A DNA stretch of 64,000 bases, from NCBI GenBank assembly GCA_947642455.1, contig CANRSN010000001.1, forward strand, positions 62,001 to 126,000, given 5' to 3'. Both the position numbers and the translations under genes were made by a program. This document shows positions 1 through 9,582 of the stretch, piece after piece; positions within the stretch are counted from its first letter, which is position 1, and each line of letters starts with the position of its first letter. Source of the DNA: an uncultured Clostridiaceae bacterium. Its GTDB lineage: Bacteria > Bacillota > Clostridia > TANB77 > CAG-508. The notes below the pieces were generated by a model, which was given only the letters and a program-made list of their open reading frames with translations, made no database searches and was not told the DNA's origin.

Positions 1-1
1 G

Positions 2-79
2 AGAATTTATACATTCTATTTACCAATTATTGTTGGCTCACTATTTTTAATACCTTCAAGAAAGAGCAAAGCAGAATAA
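2..79 (+). CDS. C-terminal end of an unknown membrane protein (5' partial)
   Basis: The first 78 bases read as an open frame of 25 residues ending in TAA. It has a hydrophobic stretch (IIVGSLFLIP) followed by a short basic tail (SRKSKAE), which resembles the end of a multi-pass membrane protein. Nothing upstream is visible, so the family cannot be named. The stop lies about 30 bases before the foldback element, so the gene would end just outside it. Confidence 0.35.
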   Translation, partial: RIYTFYLPIIVGSLFLIPSRKSKAE

Positions 80-110
80 ACATCACAAATCAAATAGATA
101 AGACAATCTT

Positions 111-352
111 TTTTGTTGTTTGCAAATGCTCAATCCTTTTGGATTAACTATTTAGAGATATTATAATATATATTCTGTGTTATTAATATTTATTTTTATA
201 AGTTTTGCGCAGGGAAGCTCCCAAAGTGGACATGACCCAGAGCGATTGGCGTAGCCAGTAAAAAACTTATAAAAATAAATATTAATAACACAGAAGAATA
301 TAAATTAAATAGTAGTTAATCCAAAAGGATTGAGCATTTGCAAACAACAAAA
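111..352. repeat. Foldback repeat, copy 1, with conserved 55-nt core
   Basis: Two nested perfect inverted repeats surround a central core. The outer arms are 111-150 and 313-352 (40 bp, no mismatch). The inner arms are 175-206 and 262-293 (32 bp, no mismatch). The 55-nt core (207-261) starts GCGCAGGGAAGCTCCC, continues with GGACATGACCC and ends GCGATTGGC-GTA-GCCAGTAA. It contains two small hairpins, GGGA-AGC-TCCC and TGGC-GTA-GCCA. The same core recurs at about 24628-24692 with unrelated arms, and its start recurs at 5518-5529. I see no ORF in it. It is either a MITE-like foldback or the gene of a structured RNA. Confidence 0.85.
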
Positions 353-380
353 AGGACTGCCACATGAAAAGGACAGCCCT
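353..380 (-). terminator. Intrinsic terminator of the ferredoxin gene
   Basis: On the minus strand AGGGCTGTCC pairs with GGCAGTCCT over a short loop and is followed by TTTTTGTTG. It lies 15 bases after the ferredoxin stop. Its T-tract is the end of the right arm of foldback copy 1, so the repeat may have inserted at the terminator. Confidence 0.7.
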
Positions 381-394
381 ATTGTTTATTTATA

Positions 395-571
395 TTAATT
401 ATCACTTTCTTCTGGAGCTTCTACTGGGCAAACGCCTCTGCAAGTTCCACAACCTATACATTGTTCTGGATCAATTACATATCTATCGTCACCTTCTGCT
501 ATACAAGCTACAGGACATTCTGCTGCACAAGCACCACATTTAATACATTTTTCTGTTATTTTATATGCCAT
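395..571 (-). CDS. 2[4Fe-4S] ferredoxin
   Basis: A 58-residue bacterial ferredoxin, a small soluble electron carrier in anaerobic metabolism. Two CxxCxxCxxxCP clusters are visible: CIKCGACAAECP near the N-terminus and CIGCGTCRGVCP near residue 40, the spacing of clostridial 2[4Fe-4S] ferredoxins. The open frame extends 4 codons upstream to GTG, but ATG at 571 lies 6 bases after a GGGTGGTG Shine-Dalgarno sequence, so I start there. It is a single-gene unit with its own terminator. The acidic C-terminus (EAPEESDN) is usual for the family. Confidence 0.95.
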   Translation of the reverse strand: MAYKITEKCIKCGACAAECPVACIAEGDDRYVIDPEQCIGCGTCRGVCPVEAPEESDN

Positions 572-636
572 ATATATCACCACCCTTCTATGCTACATCT
601 ATACTATATTTTATTAGTACATTTATTATTTAATGA

Positions 637-1560
637 TTAAAAATCATCATCATCTATATTTGTTTGATCTATCTTTGCCAATTTTTCTAATTCTTGTAAC
701 TCTTTTAAATGTTGTTTTTCTTCTTCATCTAAAACTTCTTCTTCTATATTTTTTATTATTTTCACATTAGGAGATTCATATTTTTTATAATAAAATTCCC
801 CATTTTCATCTTTTAATTTAACTCTAATTCTTTCTCTTAAAGTTTCTACACCTTCTACAATTCCTTCTCCGTCTTCTGTTTTTACAATTGCACCAATTTT
901 TGGAAGTCTACTCATTTTTTCTTCATAAACATCTTGTTCATACTTTAAACAGCACATTAACCTGCCACAGTTTCCAGATATTTTTGATGGGTTTAGTGAC
1001 ATATTTTGCTCTTTTGCCATTTTTATAGATACAGTTTCAAAGTTTCCTAAAAAAGAGCAACAACATAATTCTCTGCCACAAACTCCATTTCCACCTATTC
1101 TTTTTACTTCATCTCTAACGCCAATTTGTCTTAACTCTATTCTTGTTTTAAAAATTGCTGCTAAATCTTTTACTAAATCTCTAAAATCTATTCTGCCATC
1201 TGCTGTAAAATAAAATAAAACTTTACTATTATCAAACTTAAATTCTACATCAATTAAAGTCATATCTAGTTTGTGTTCTTTTATTTTTTCTTCACAAATT
1301 TTGAAAGCTGATTTTTCTTTTTCTTTGTTTGATTTATATTTTTTTTCATCTTTATAATTAGCAATTCTAATTACTTTCTTCAAAGGTTTTTCTATTTTTT
1401 CATCTGGAAGCTGTCTATTGCTAATAACTACTTGTCCATATTCCTCTCCTTGTGCTGTTTCTACAATTACAAAACTCCCATTTGAAATTCTTAAATTTCC
1501 TGGATCAAAAAAATATATTTTGCCTGGCTTTTTAAATCTAACACCTACTATATTTTTCAT
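637..1560 (-). CDS. ricT: RicT/YaaT, PSP1-domain regulatory iron-sulfur protein
   Basis: A 307-residue PSP1-domain protein. In Bacillus subtilis RicT (YaaT) forms a complex with RicA and RicF that carries Fe-S clusters and controls RNase Y-dependent mRNA maturation, sporulation and competence. The N-terminal beta-rich domain (about 1-90) is followed by the cysteine-rich region at about 155-205, with GVCGRELCCC and CGRLMCCLKYE, which are the RicT hallmarks. The C-terminus is charged and low in complexity. The start overlaps the end of holB by 23 bases, so the two are translationally coupled. The order holB-ricT matches the arrangement common in Bacillota. Together with cwlD it supports a sporulating ancestry. 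Confidence 0.92.
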   Translation of the reverse strand: MKNIVGVRFKKPGKIYFFDPGNLRISNGSFVIVETAQGEEYGQVVISNRQLPDEKIEKPLKKVIRIANYKDEKKYKSNKEKEKSAFKICEEKIKEHKLDMTLIDVEFKFDNSKVLFYFTADGRIDFRDLVKDLAAIFKTRIELRQIGVRDEVKRIGGNGVCGRELCCCSFLGNFETVSIKMAKEQNMSLNPSKISGNCGRLMCCLKYEQDVYEEKMSRLPKIGAIVKTEDGEGIVEGVETLRERIRVKLKDENGEFYYKKYESPNVKIIKNIEEEVLDEEEKQHLKELQELEKLAKIDQTNIDDDDF

Positions 1561-2446
1561 TAATCTCCTCCCACATCTTAATTAAAAGTCTATCTATACT
1601 CATATCATAATTACTATTTTGCAAAAGTCGTGTTTTTACATCTTCTACCAATTGTATACAGTTTATATATCTTATATCATTTTTATTATACAATATAATA
1701 TTAATATAGTCCAGTAATTCTTGTATATTATCTTTTGATTTATATAGTATTTCTGATTTATTCAAAATATCTATTAAGTCTTTTGTCGATATATTGTTAA
1801 TTATATTCTCTAAATTTATATATATTTCTTTTCTCTCTTCTATTAGTCTTGCTTTACCAATACTTCCTCCACACATTGAAACCATATTAGTTGTAACATC
1901 TTTTGAAATATTCTCTTCAATATAAATTTTTAAACATTCCTCAGATATTGCCTCAAAAGGAACTTTCATGCATCTTGATTTAATTGTATTTAATAATTTA
2001 CTTTCATTTGAAGCAATTAGAATAATCACCGCATATTCTGGTGGTTCTTCTAAAGTTTTTAGTAAACAATTTTGTGCTTCAACAGTCATAGTATCTGCAT
2101 TATCTATTATATATACCTTTTTTGATGAAATAATTGGCTTTTCTGCTATCTTTTCTTGCATAAATCTAATTTGTTCTATTTTAATATTTTTTGCATCTTC
2201 TAATTGTTCTATTTTCATATAATCTGGATTATTATTACTATTAAATTCCATACATGATTTACAATTATTACAATATTTATTTTCTTGCATACACATAATT
2301 GCTTTTGCAAATTCTTCTGCAAATAATTTTTTACCAATTCCTTCTATACCAACAAAAATATAGCTATGTAATATGTTGTTACTATTTATTGATTTAATTA
2401 ATAATTGTTTTGCTTTATCATTTCCTATAAGATTTTCAAAAACCAA
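1538..2446 (-). CDS. holB: DNA polymerase III delta-prime subunit
   Basis: A 302-residue AAA+ clamp-loader subunit that loads the sliding clamp at the replication fork. Visible are the Walker-A-like GIEGIGKK at about 33-40 (degenerate, as expected for delta-prime), a zinc-binding set CMQENKYCNNCKSC, a Walker-B region (VYIIDNADTM), the LLKTLEEPP sensor motif and the SRC motif (IKSRC). The length is slightly under the usual 320-330. The start ATG lies 12 bases downstream of lepB and its 3' end overlaps ricT, so lepB-holB-ricT form one minus-strand operon. Confidence 0.93.
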   Translation of the reverse strand: MVFENLIGNDKAKQLLIKSINSNNILHSYIFVGIEGIGKKLFAEEFAKAIMCMQENKYCNNCKSCMEFNSNNNPDYMKIEQLEDAKNIKIEQIRFMQEKIAEKPIISSKKVYIIDNADTMTVEAQNCLLKTLEEPPEYAVIILIASNESKLLNTIKSRCMKVPFEAISEECLKIYIEENISKDVTTNMVSMCGGSIGKARLIEERKEIYINLENIINNISTKDLIDILNKSEILYKSKDNIQELLDYINIILYNKNDIRYINCIQLVEDVKTRLLQNSNYDMSIDRLLIKMWEEINEKYSRC

Positions 2447-2458
2447 TTTTTCTCTCCT

Positions 2459-3076
2459 TTATTTTATTTCTCCAAATACATCAAATGGCCAAATTCTAAT
2501 CCATACAATACCTTCTATTCTATCTATTGGAATACACCCAAAATCTCTACAGTCTGTACTACCTGTTCTATTGTCTCCCATTGCAAAAATATAACCATCT
2601 GGAACTGTAAATTCTGTTAAAATTTCATTTTTTGCATATGTTTTTACAGTTTCATCTAAGTATGGTTCATTAAGTGGAGCATCATTTATATATACTTTGC
2701 CATCTTCTATTTTGACTCTTTCCCCTGGTAGACCTATCACCCTTTTTATAAAACTCTCTTTTCCTATTTCTAGTACATAATATGTAAAACCTGAAAATAT
2801 ATTAGTTGGATCATTGTTATAGCTTGCCTTTACCATTGTAGCAGTACTATTACTAGGTCTTTCAAAAGTTATTATATCTCCTCTTTTAGGAATACTCCCA
2901 AATGTTTTTGGTAATTTATTTAATATTAACCTTTGACCTTCCTTTAAAGTTGGAAACATTGATGTTTGCCTTACTTCTGTAGGAGTTCCTACAAAATATC
3001 TTATTAAAATAGCAAGTGTTACTGCTATTACAATACATAAAACCCATTCTAAAATTTCTTTTACTGTATTATTCAT
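2459..3076 (-). CDS. lepB: Type I signal peptidase
   Basis: A 205-residue membrane-anchored signal peptidase that removes signal peptides from exported proteins at the outer face of the membrane. One N-terminal transmembrane segment (about 9-30) is followed by the catalytic Ser39 in TSMFPTL and the general-base Lys111 in FIKRVIGLPGE. Box E is MGDNRTGSTDCRDFG, where the common SxDSR is replaced by STDCR. The start has AAAGGAAG seven bases upstream. It is first in the lepB-holB-ricT unit. Likely substrates nearby include the large adhesin at 57.4-62.4 kb. Confidence 0.95.
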   Translation of the reverse strand: MNNTVKEILEWVLCIVIAVTLAILIRYFVGTPTEVRQTSMFPTLKEGQRLILNKLPKTFGSIPKRGDIITFERPSNSTATMVKASYNNDPTNIFSGFTYYVLEIGKESFIKRVIGLPGERVKIEDGKVYINDAPLNEPYLDETVKTYAKNEILTEFTVPDGYIFAMGDNRTGSTDCRDFGCIPIDRIEGIVWIRIWPFDVFGEIK

Positions 3077-3220
3077 TACTTTACTTCCTTTCTATTTCAA
3101 GTTTCACTACTTTGCAAAATGTTAATTTTTACACTTATTTACTAAAATTTTTGTATCTATTCAAAGGTATGCAAAACTCATTTTCTGATGTGTTATTAAT
3201 ATTTTTTATTCTTTTGATTT

Positions 3221-4447
3221 TTACTTTTTTGTTGGAATTCTAATAACCACTTCTGTTCCTTTTCCAACTTCACTTTTTATATCTATACTTCCTCTATTTT
3301 TATCTAGTATTTCTTTTGCAATTGAAAGACCCAAACCAGTTCCTCCTAATTCTCTTGTACGTGCCTTATCTACCCTGTAAAATCTATCAAATATTCTTCC
3401 AAGTTCTTCTTCTGGAATTCCTATTCCATTATCTATTACTTTTATATATGCGTCATTATATACAAAACCAACATATATTTTTATTGTTCCACCTTCTTTA
3501 GTATATTTAATGCTATTTGTCAAAATATTTAATATTACTCTTTCTATTCCCTCTTTATTAGCATATACAGGTGGGACATTTGCTGTAACAAAGCATTCTG
3601 CATATTGCTTTTTCTTATCTATTTCTATTTGTAATTTTTCTTGACATTTTTTAGTTAATTCTCCTAAATCAAATTCAACAATTTCATAATTTACCTTATT
3701 GTTATCATATCTTGATAAAATTAGCAAATCTGTTACTAATTTTGCCATTCTTCTTGCTTCTGAAGATATTACATTTAAAAATTTGTCTTGTGTTTCTTTG
3801 TCATATTCTCCTTCTAATAATGTATCTGCATATCCCATAATTGATGTTATTGGAGTTTTTAATTCATGTGATACATCTGCTACAAACTCTTTTCTCATAT
3901 TATCAAGTTTTACATGTTCTGTTATATCTTGTATAACTACCATAATGCCTGATGGTCTATCATTTTCATCTTTTAGTGATGCAAAAAATATATTCAAATA
4001 TCTGTCTTCAACTTGTACTCTTTGTTCTGATGATGTCCAATTTTCTAGATATACTATTTTTTCTAAATTTATTTCAATATTAATTTTGTTAAATATTTTT
4101 TCGAAGTTATTATCCTTTTCAGATATTTTCAAAAACTCAATTGCAGCAGGATTTATATGTGTTATTTTTCCTTCCATATTGAAAACTATTATTCCATCTG
4201 TCATATGAAGTAGTATTGCTTCCATTTGCTTTTTTTCTCTACTTACATCATTTATATTATCTGCTATTTCATTTGTAATTGATTTTAATACATTTATTTG
4301 TTCTACATTTTTCCCTTCTGTAATTCTTAAGGCTCTTTTTATGAAATTACCCCTTTTTCTAGGTATAAACATTCCTATTATTATTCCTATTAGCAAAATT
4401 AGTAATATACCAAAAATGAATACTGCAATTTGCTGTACATCTCTCAT
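3221..4447 (-). CDS. walK: Sensor histidine kinase, WalK/PhoR-like
   Basis: A 408-residue membrane sensor kinase. It has one N-terminal transmembrane helix (about 7-29) and almost no extracellular loop. A PAS domain follows (about 85-190, with MTDGIIVFNMEGKITHINPAA), then the HisKA box SHELKTP with phospho-acceptor His194, and a HATPase_c domain with N box, G1 (DNGIGIP), F (FDRFYR) and G2 (GGTGLGLSIAK). The missing extracytoplasmic sensor and HAMP make it shorter than Bacillus WalK (about 610 residues). It is encoded just downstream of the WalR-like regulator, as in walRK operons. WalK versus PhoR identity is inferred from the partner. Confidence 0.85.
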   Translation of the reverse strand: MRDVQQIAVFIFGILLILLIGIIIGMFIPRKRGNFIKRALRITEGKNVEQINVLKSITNEIADNINDVSREKKQMEAILLHMTDGIIVFNMEGKITHINPAAIEFLKISEKDNNFEKIFNKINIEINLEKIVYLENWTSSEQRVQVEDRYLNIFFASLKDENDRPSGIMVVIQDITEHVKLDNMRKEFVADVSHELKTPITSIMGYADTLLEGEYDKETQDKFLNVISSEARRMAKLVTDLLILSRYDNNKVNYEIVEFDLGELTKKCQEKLQIEIDKKKQYAECFVTANVPPVYANKEGIERVILNILTNSIKYTKEGGTIKIYVGFVYNDAYIKVIDNGIGIPEEELGRIFDRFYRVDKARTRELGGTGLGLSIAKEILDKNRGSIDIKSEVGKGTEVVIRIPTKK

Positions 4448-4578
4448 TTTATTTCTTCCCTTCTATTTACTACCTGTTTTTAATATTTATCTTATGTTGT
4501 TGTATTTCTGAAAAATAACCTAAATTTTTTATATTCAAAAGTTTTTCAACAATTTGCAAATTTGTTTACATTTTTTAA

Positions 4579-4603
4579 GGAACGTGCTTTTGAAACACGT
4601 TCC
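4579..4603 (-). other. Intercistronic hairpin between walR and walK
   Basis: GGAACGTG and CACGTTCC form a perfect 8-bp stem with a 9-nt loop in the 176-base gap between the regulator and its kinase. Neither strand has a T-run after it, so it is not a classic terminator. It may be an RNA processing or stability element that sets the ratio of the two products. Confidence 0.4.
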
Positions 4604-4623
4604 TCATTTGTCTCTATGGCACT

Positions 4624-5361
4624 CTATTTTGCTGCTATATAATACCCTACTCCTCTTTTAGTTATTAATATCTTTGGATTCGAAGTATCTTTTTCGATTT
4701 TTTCTCTAATTCTCCTTACTGTAACATCTACAGTTCTTATATCTCCATAATATTCGTACCCCCATACTTTTTCTAACAAGATTTCTCTTGTTACTACTTG
4801 TCCTGGTTGGTTTGCCAAATATTTCAATACTTCAAATTCTCTTAAAGTAAGATCCATTACTTCTCCTCTTACTCTAACTTCAAACCTTGCTAAATCTAGT
4901 GATAAATCTCCTACTGTTAATACACTTTCATCTTCTGCTTGCTCTTCTTCTCCTTCTTTTTTGTCTATAATATTTGCACTTACTTCTGCTTTTCTCAAAT
5001 TAGCTTTTACCCTTGCCATTAACTCTCTAATACTAAATGGTTTAGTTATATAGTCATCTGCTCCAAATTCTAGTCCCAAAATTTTATCTATTTCTTCATC
5101 TTTTGCAGAAATCATTAAAATAGGTACATTTAGGGTTTGCCTTATTCTTTTACATACTGATAACCCATCTAGTTTTGGAAGCATTATGTCTAATAATATT
5201 AAATCTGGTTTTCTTTCTAATGCCATGTTTAGTGCTTGCTCACCATCATTTGCTTCTAATGTATTGTATCCTTCTTTTTGAAGGTTTAATGCTAACATTG
5301 TTACAATTGTCTTTTCATCATCCACTATTAGTATAGTTTTTTTCTTTGCATTTTCTTCCAT
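4624..5361 (-). CDS. walR: Response regulator, OmpR family, WalR-like
   Basis: A 245-residue receiver plus winged-helix regulator. The receiver (about 8-125) keeps the acidic pair D14-D15, phospho-acceptor D58 (LLDIMLP), the conserved Ser/Thr (MISAKD) and the switch Lys (ITKPF). An acidic linker rich in E and D (about 130-145) leads to the DNA-binding domain, whose VWGYEYYGDIRTVDVTVRR segment and RGVGYYI ending are very close to WalR/YycF. WalR controls cell-wall hydrolases. A good promoter lies 40-70 bases upstream. It is followed by the cognate kinase on the same strand. Confidence 0.9.
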   Translation of the reverse strand: MEENAKKKTILIVDDEKTIVTMLALNLQKEGYNTLEANDGEQALNMALERKPDLILLDIMLPKLDGLSVCKRIRQTLNVPILMISAKDEEIDKILGLEFGADDYITKPFSIRELMARVKANLRKAEVSANIIDKKEGEEEQAEDESVLTVGDLSLDLARFEVRVRGEVMDLTLREFEVLKYLANQPGQVVTREILLEKVWGYEYYGDIRTVDVTVRRIREKIEKDTSNPKILITKRGVGYYIAAK

Positions 5362-5399
5362 AGAAGTACCGCTCCTTTTTTAGACTTTTACTTTTATTA

Positions 5400-5428
5400 T
5401 TTATATCACACTATAAACTTTTCTTCAA
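5400..5428 (-). promoter_or_regulatory. Sigma-A-type promoter of walRK
   Basis: On the minus strand TTGAAG (5423-5428) and TATAAA (5400-5405) are separated by exactly 17 bases. The walR start is about 40 bases downstream, with AAAAGGAG ahead of it. Confidence 0.6.
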
Positions 5429-5485
5429 TAGTTTTTTAAAATTTTAAACTTTATTGAATAACAATTATACGTATTATACTGTTTG

Positions 5486-5529
5486 CTGTGTTATTAATAT
5501 TTATTTTTATAAGTTTTGCGCAGGGAAGC
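5486..5529. repeat. Truncated copy of the foldback repeat
   Basis: These 44 bases are identical to 175-218: the whole left inner arm plus the first 12 bases of the core (GCGCAGGGAAGC). The rest of the core and the right arm are missing, and the sequence passes directly into the end of the next gene. Identity that includes the variable arm shows this copy shares a recent origin with copy 1. Confidence 0.8.
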
Positions 5530-5540
5530 ATAGCCAATAT

Positions 5541-6440
5541 CTATTTACTATTTTCACTTAATGTAGCTTCTTTTTGTTTCTCACATCTCTTTTCTACTAT
5601 ATAATCTAAATTCATTGCTACATCTACATATTCCTTTTGATATTTTTTTATATCATTTTCAGAGTTTTGATAAACATATGCACCTTTTAATTTTTCTGAC
5701 ATAGTTACCATTCCTATTGTTAATTCAAAAAAGTCATTTTCTTCTTTTATTCTGCTATCTGTAATTTTTGTTCCACTAGAAGTGTATGTTGCCACTAATT
5801 TTCCATCTATAAGATATTGATATACCGTGTTTCTTCCATATATAACCTCTTCTCCTGCCTCTTTATTAAAATCAGATTTCATTCTAGTTTCAACAATATT
5901 TCCTAATTTATCTCTTTTAACTATTAGATAGCCAGGTTTATATACTTTTATTCCTAATCTTTCGGCTGTTATTGGCTCTAATGGATTAAGTTTATTATAC
6001 TCATTTGCAATTATTTCTTTTCTATTATAATTAATAGAAGCATCATTATTTAATTTTTCTACTTTTTTTAATAATTTATCATATTCGAATTCTTGTTCTG
6101 GCTCAATTTCTTTTAGTTCAATTCTATCTTCATATACTGCTTCCTTTACTTCTTGTGCCTTTTGTTGTTTACTCACAGTGTTATATACATTAACTGTTAA
6201 CATACTAACAGATAATAATCCCATAGTTAACATTAATCCAATATTTCTTTTTTCTCTTTTCATTCTTTCAAATCTTTTTTCCATAATTGGAAAATCTCTA
6301 AAATATTCATCTATATAATGCTTTTTATTTTGTTTAAATATTTCAGGTGTTATTTGGCTATATTTATTTAATATATGCTTTTTGGCTCTTCTTTCTATTT
6401 CTTCATCTATGGTTATAAACTTTTTCCCCTTATATTTCAT
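5541..6440 (-). CDS. Unknown single-pass membrane protein
   Basis: A 299-residue protein I do not recognise. The first 65 residues are basic and probably cytoplasmic. One transmembrane helix follows (about 67-87, NIGLMLTMGLLSVSMLTVNV), then a largely charged external part with a coiled-coil-prone stretch (about 95-140) and a beta-rich region (GIKVYKPGYLIVKRD, VYQYLIDGKLVATYTS). It begins 56 bases after rpoD on the same strand and could be cotranscribed with dnaG-rpoD. Its stop lies 11 bases from the truncated foldback repeat, which may have removed a terminator. Confidence 0.75.
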   Translation of the reverse strand: MKYKGKKFITIDEEIERRAKKHILNKYSQITPEIFKQNKKHYIDEYFRDFPIMEKRFERMKREKRNIGLMLTMGLLSVSMLTVNVYNTVSKQQKAQEVKEAVYEDRIELKEIEPEQEFEYDKLLKKVEKLNNDASINYNRKEIIANEYNKLNPLEPITAERLGIKVYKPGYLIVKRDKLGNIVETRMKSDFNKEAGEEVIYGRNTVYQYLIDGKLVATYTSSGTKITDSRIKEENDFFELTIGMVTMSEKLKGAYVYQNSENDIKKYQKEYVDVAMNLDYIVEKRCEKQKEATLSENSK

Positions 6441-6496
6441 AATTACTTCTCCTTATATTATTTTTAATAAGTTTTTCTTTAACCAAAATGCAACTT

Positions 6497-7645
6497 TTAA
6501 TTCATATAGTCTTTTAATTTCTTGCTTCTGCTTGGATGTCTTAGTTTTCTTAGCGCTTTTGCTTCAATTTGTCTAATCCTTTCACGTGTTACCATAAATT
6601 CTTTTCCAACTTCTTCTAATGTTCTTGCTTTTCCATCTTCTAGCCCAAACCTTAACTTTAGGACTTTTGCTTCTCTAGGAGTTAATGTTCCCATAACTTC
6701 TTCTAGTTGTTCTTTTAAAAGTGTATATGCAGCTGAGTCTTGTGGAGCTGGACTATCATCATCTTGTATAAAGTCACCCAAGTGACTGTCATCCTCTTCT
6801 CCTATTGGAGTTTCTAATGATACTGGATCTTGAGCTATTTTTTGAATTTCCATAACCTTTTCCACTGATATTTCCATTTCTTTTGCTATTTCTTCTGGGC
6901 TTGGCTCACGTCCTAATTGTTGTAATAAATGCCTTGAAGTACGAATTAATTTATTTATTGTTTCCACCATGTGTACTGGTATTCTTATTGTTCTTGCTTG
7001 ATCTGCTATTGCTCTTGTTATAGCTTGCCTAATCCACCAAGTTGCATAAGTACTAAACTTAAATCCTTTTTCATAGTCGAATTTTTCTACTGCCTTTATT
7101 AAGCCCATATTCCCTTCTTGAATTAAATCTAAAAACAACATTCCTCTTCCAACATATTTTTTAGCTATACTTACTACTAACCTTAAGTTTGATTCTGTTA
7201 ATTTTTTCTTTGCATTTTCGTCACCTTCTATAACTTTTTGTGCAAGTTCTAATTCCTCTTCATATGAAAGTAGAGGAATTCTTCCTATTTCTCTTAAATA
7301 CATTCTTACTGGATCATCTACATTAATACCATCTAAATTAGTAAGATCTATTTCTTCAATTTTTATGTCTTCTACTTCTTCTAAATCTTCTATGTCAGGC
7401 TCCTCTAAATCTTCTTGTAATATATTTACCCCTAAGTCTTCAAATGCATCAAATACTTTATCTATTTCTTCTGGGTCTGCTTCATCTAATTGAGTTGCAA
7501 GTTCACCAAAAGTAATTTTTCCTTTATTTTTTGCTCTTTCTATTATTTCTTTTACTTTATTTCCCTCATTTTCTACATTTTCAGTAGATTTTTCTTTTAC
7601 TTCTATTTGTTCTGCATCATCGGCTTTTTTCATTTTTACAAACAT
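6497..7645 (-). CDS. rpoD: Primary RNA polymerase sigma factor
   Basis: A 382-residue housekeeping sigma-70. An acidic region 1.1-like N-terminus (about 30-105) precedes region 1.2 ([17 protein letters not shown]), region 2 ([38 protein letters not shown]), region 3 ([14 protein letters not shown]) and region 4 with its helix-turn-helix ([20 protein letters not shown]). The -10 and -35 reading residues look intact, which fits the TTGACT/TATAAT promoters found here. ATG at 7645 almost touches the AAAGGA site. ATG at 7633 has a 12-base spacing and is an alternative start. It lies 20 bases after dnaG, the classic dnaG-rpoD arrangement. Confidence 0.96.
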   Translation of the reverse strand: MFVKMKKADDAEQIEVKEKSTENVENEGNKVKEIIERAKNKGKITFGELATQLDEADPEEIDKVFDAFEDLGVNILQEDLEEPDIEDLEEVEDIKIEEIDLTNLDGINVDDPVRMYLREIGRIPLLSYEEELELAQKVIEGDENAKKKLTESNLRLVVSIAKKYVGRGMLFLDLIQEGNMGLIKAVEKFDYEKGFKFSTYATWWIRQAITRAIADQARTIRIPVHMVETINKLIRTSRHLLQQLGREPSPEEIAKEMEISVEKVMEIQKIAQDPVSLETPIGEEDDSHLGDFIQDDDSPAPQDSAAYTLLKEQLEEVMGTLTPREAKVLKLRFGLEDGKARTLEEVGKEFMVTRERIRQIEAKALRKLRHPSRSKKLKDYMN

Positions 7646-7665
7646 TCCTTTCTAATGGGTTCCCC

Positions 7666-9450
7666 CTATTTTATTTTCGCAAGGCTTATAATTATATTGT
7701 TTAATTCTTCTTCTAATATTTTTCCTTTTTCTTCACTTAAATTCTTATCTTCTAATTTTTTTATTACTTCATTTCTTTTTCTTATAAGTTTTTCCTTTTT
7801 ATATATATAAATTACATCTTCTATACATTTGCCTATTTCTCCAATTTCAAAGTCATATGCTAAAATCCATGAAAGATAATTTACAGTCTCTTCATCTTCA
7901 AACCAATCTATTATATTATTAGTATTACTATTTCCTTTTTCTATTTCTTCATACAATTTTTTTATAATATTCTGATTTCTTTCTGAGGTAAATTCATCTA
8001 ATTCTATATTACTTTTTATTTTTTCATAGCTTTGTTCTGGATAATTTATTAATAGATAAATAATTAGTTTTTCTCTTTTGTCTGCTTGTTCATTTACTAC
8101 TTTTTCTGTTTTTGTTTCTAACTTAGGCTTTGCTCTTTCTAGCGTTTTTGTGCCTTTTATATTTTGTGAATTTAATTTGATAACTTCTGCATATATTGCT
8201 TCTTTTGAAATGTTATATTCTGATGCTATATTTTGAATGTATACTTCTCTTTCAATTTCATTATCTATTTTTGATAAAATTTTTGCAATTTCATTTAAGA
8301 ATTTAATTTTGTCATTAGCATGTTCCAAGTTTAAGTCTTTTTTTAATATTTTTACTTTATATTCTACTAATGATATTGATTTTTCAACTTGTTTTTCAAA
8401 TCTTTCAGGACCATATTTTATTACAAATTCATCTGGATCTTTTGCTCCTTCTATTTGTAATATTCTAACATCACAACCTAAATTGCTTAAAATTTCTAAA
8501 CCTCTTAATGTTGCTGCTTGTCCTGCTCCATCTGAATCATAACCTATTATGACTTGTTCACTACTTTTTCTAAGAAGCCTTCCTTGTGCTTCTGTCATAG
8601 CTGTTCCAAGAGATGCTACCACATTTGTTATTCCTCTTTGATGAAGTGATATTGCATCCATATACCCTTCTACTATTATTATTTTTTTTAGATCACCCTT
8701 TTTTGCCACATTTAATCCAAATAAATGCCTTCCTTTGCTATATACTATATTTTCTGGAGAATTTATGTATTTGGGCTTACTATCATCTAAAACTCTTCCT
8801 CCAAATGCTATTATTTTATTTCTTACATCTTGTATTGGAAACATTAATCTTTTCCTGTATCTGTCTACATATTTACCATCTGGAGTTTTGTTTACTAGTC
8901 CTGATGCCAATATTTCCTGTTCTTGAAAGCCTTTTTCTACTAATAATTTGTATAATTCATTATAATTTCCTGAATACCCTATTAAAAAGTTTTTTAATGT
9001 ATTATTATCTAACTTTCTTTTTTTTACATATTCTTGTGCTGGCTTTGCTGTAGCACTATTGTATAAATTGTTATGATAAAATTCTGCTGTTATTTGATTT
9101 ATTTCATATACTTTTGACTTTAATATAGCTGTTTTGTTGTCTTCATCTGATTCTAGGGTTGGAAGTTCTACACCTGACCTATCTGCCAGTGACTCTATTG
9201 TTTCTCTGAAGTTTAGATTTTCTATTTTGCTCACAAAATGAATGACATTTCCACCTACTCCACAACCAAAGCAATGAAATATTTGCTTATCTGCCGAAAC
9301 ACAAAAAGAAGGTGATTTTTCTTTATGAAATGGACATAAGCCAAAAAAGTTTCTACCACTTCTTTTTAATACTACATATTGTGAAATAACGTCTACTATA
9401 TCATTCCTATTCCTTATCTCATCTATTAACTCTTCACTATATCGTACCAT
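7666..9450 (-). CDS. dnaG: DNA primase
   Basis: A 594-residue primase that makes RNA primers at the replication fork. The N-terminal CHC2 zinc ribbon is present (CPFHKEKSPSFCVS, then FHCFGCGVGGN, about 40-67). The RNA polymerase core carries the YINSPE and KGRHLFGL motifs and a TOPRIM domain with IIVEGYMDAI (about 257-266) and the GYDSDGAG metal site. The C-terminal 140 residues form the helical DnaB-interaction domain, with low sequence conservation. It is upstream of rpoD. Confidence 0.96.
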   Translation of the reverse strand: MVRYSEELIDEIRNRNDIVDVISQYVVLKRSGRNFFGLCPFHKEKSPSFCVSADKQIFHCFGCGVGGNVIHFVSKIENLNFRETIESLADRSGVELPTLESDEDNKTAILKSKVYEINQITAEFYHNNLYNSATAKPAQEYVKKRKLDNNTLKNFLIGYSGNYNELYKLLVEKGFQEQEILASGLVNKTPDGKYVDRYRKRLMFPIQDVRNKIIAFGGRVLDDSKPKYINSPENIVYSKGRHLFGLNVAKKGDLKKIIIVEGYMDAISLHQRGITNVVASLGTAMTEAQGRLLRKSSEQVIIGYDSDGAGQAATLRGLEILSNLGCDVRILQIEGAKDPDEFVIKYGPERFEKQVEKSISLVEYKVKILKKDLNLEHANDKIKFLNEIAKILSKIDNEIEREVYIQNIASEYNISKEAIYAEVIKLNSQNIKGTKTLERAKPKLETKTEKVVNEQADKREKLIIYLLINYPEQSYEKIKSNIELDEFTSERNQNIIKKLYEEIEKGNSNTNNIIDWFEDEETVNYLSWILAYDFEIGEIGKCIEDVIYIYKKEKLIRKRNEVIKKLEDKNLSEEKGKILEEELNNIIISLAKIK

Positions 9451-9582
9451 TTTCCTACCTTTCTCTATTTTGCTAATTACTCATTTTGCGCCATATTTAT
9501 AATATTCGACATAATACACATAAATCCTTCTTTTTATGTAACGCTCTTTGACATTTTTTTACACTTTTATGGAAAAGTACAA

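Noticed and set aside
207-261. Core of the foldback repeat as SRP RNA or a known riboswitch
   Set aside because: GGACATGACCC recalls part of SRP RNA, but the characteristic SRP loop sequences are absent and the flanking arms do not fit.
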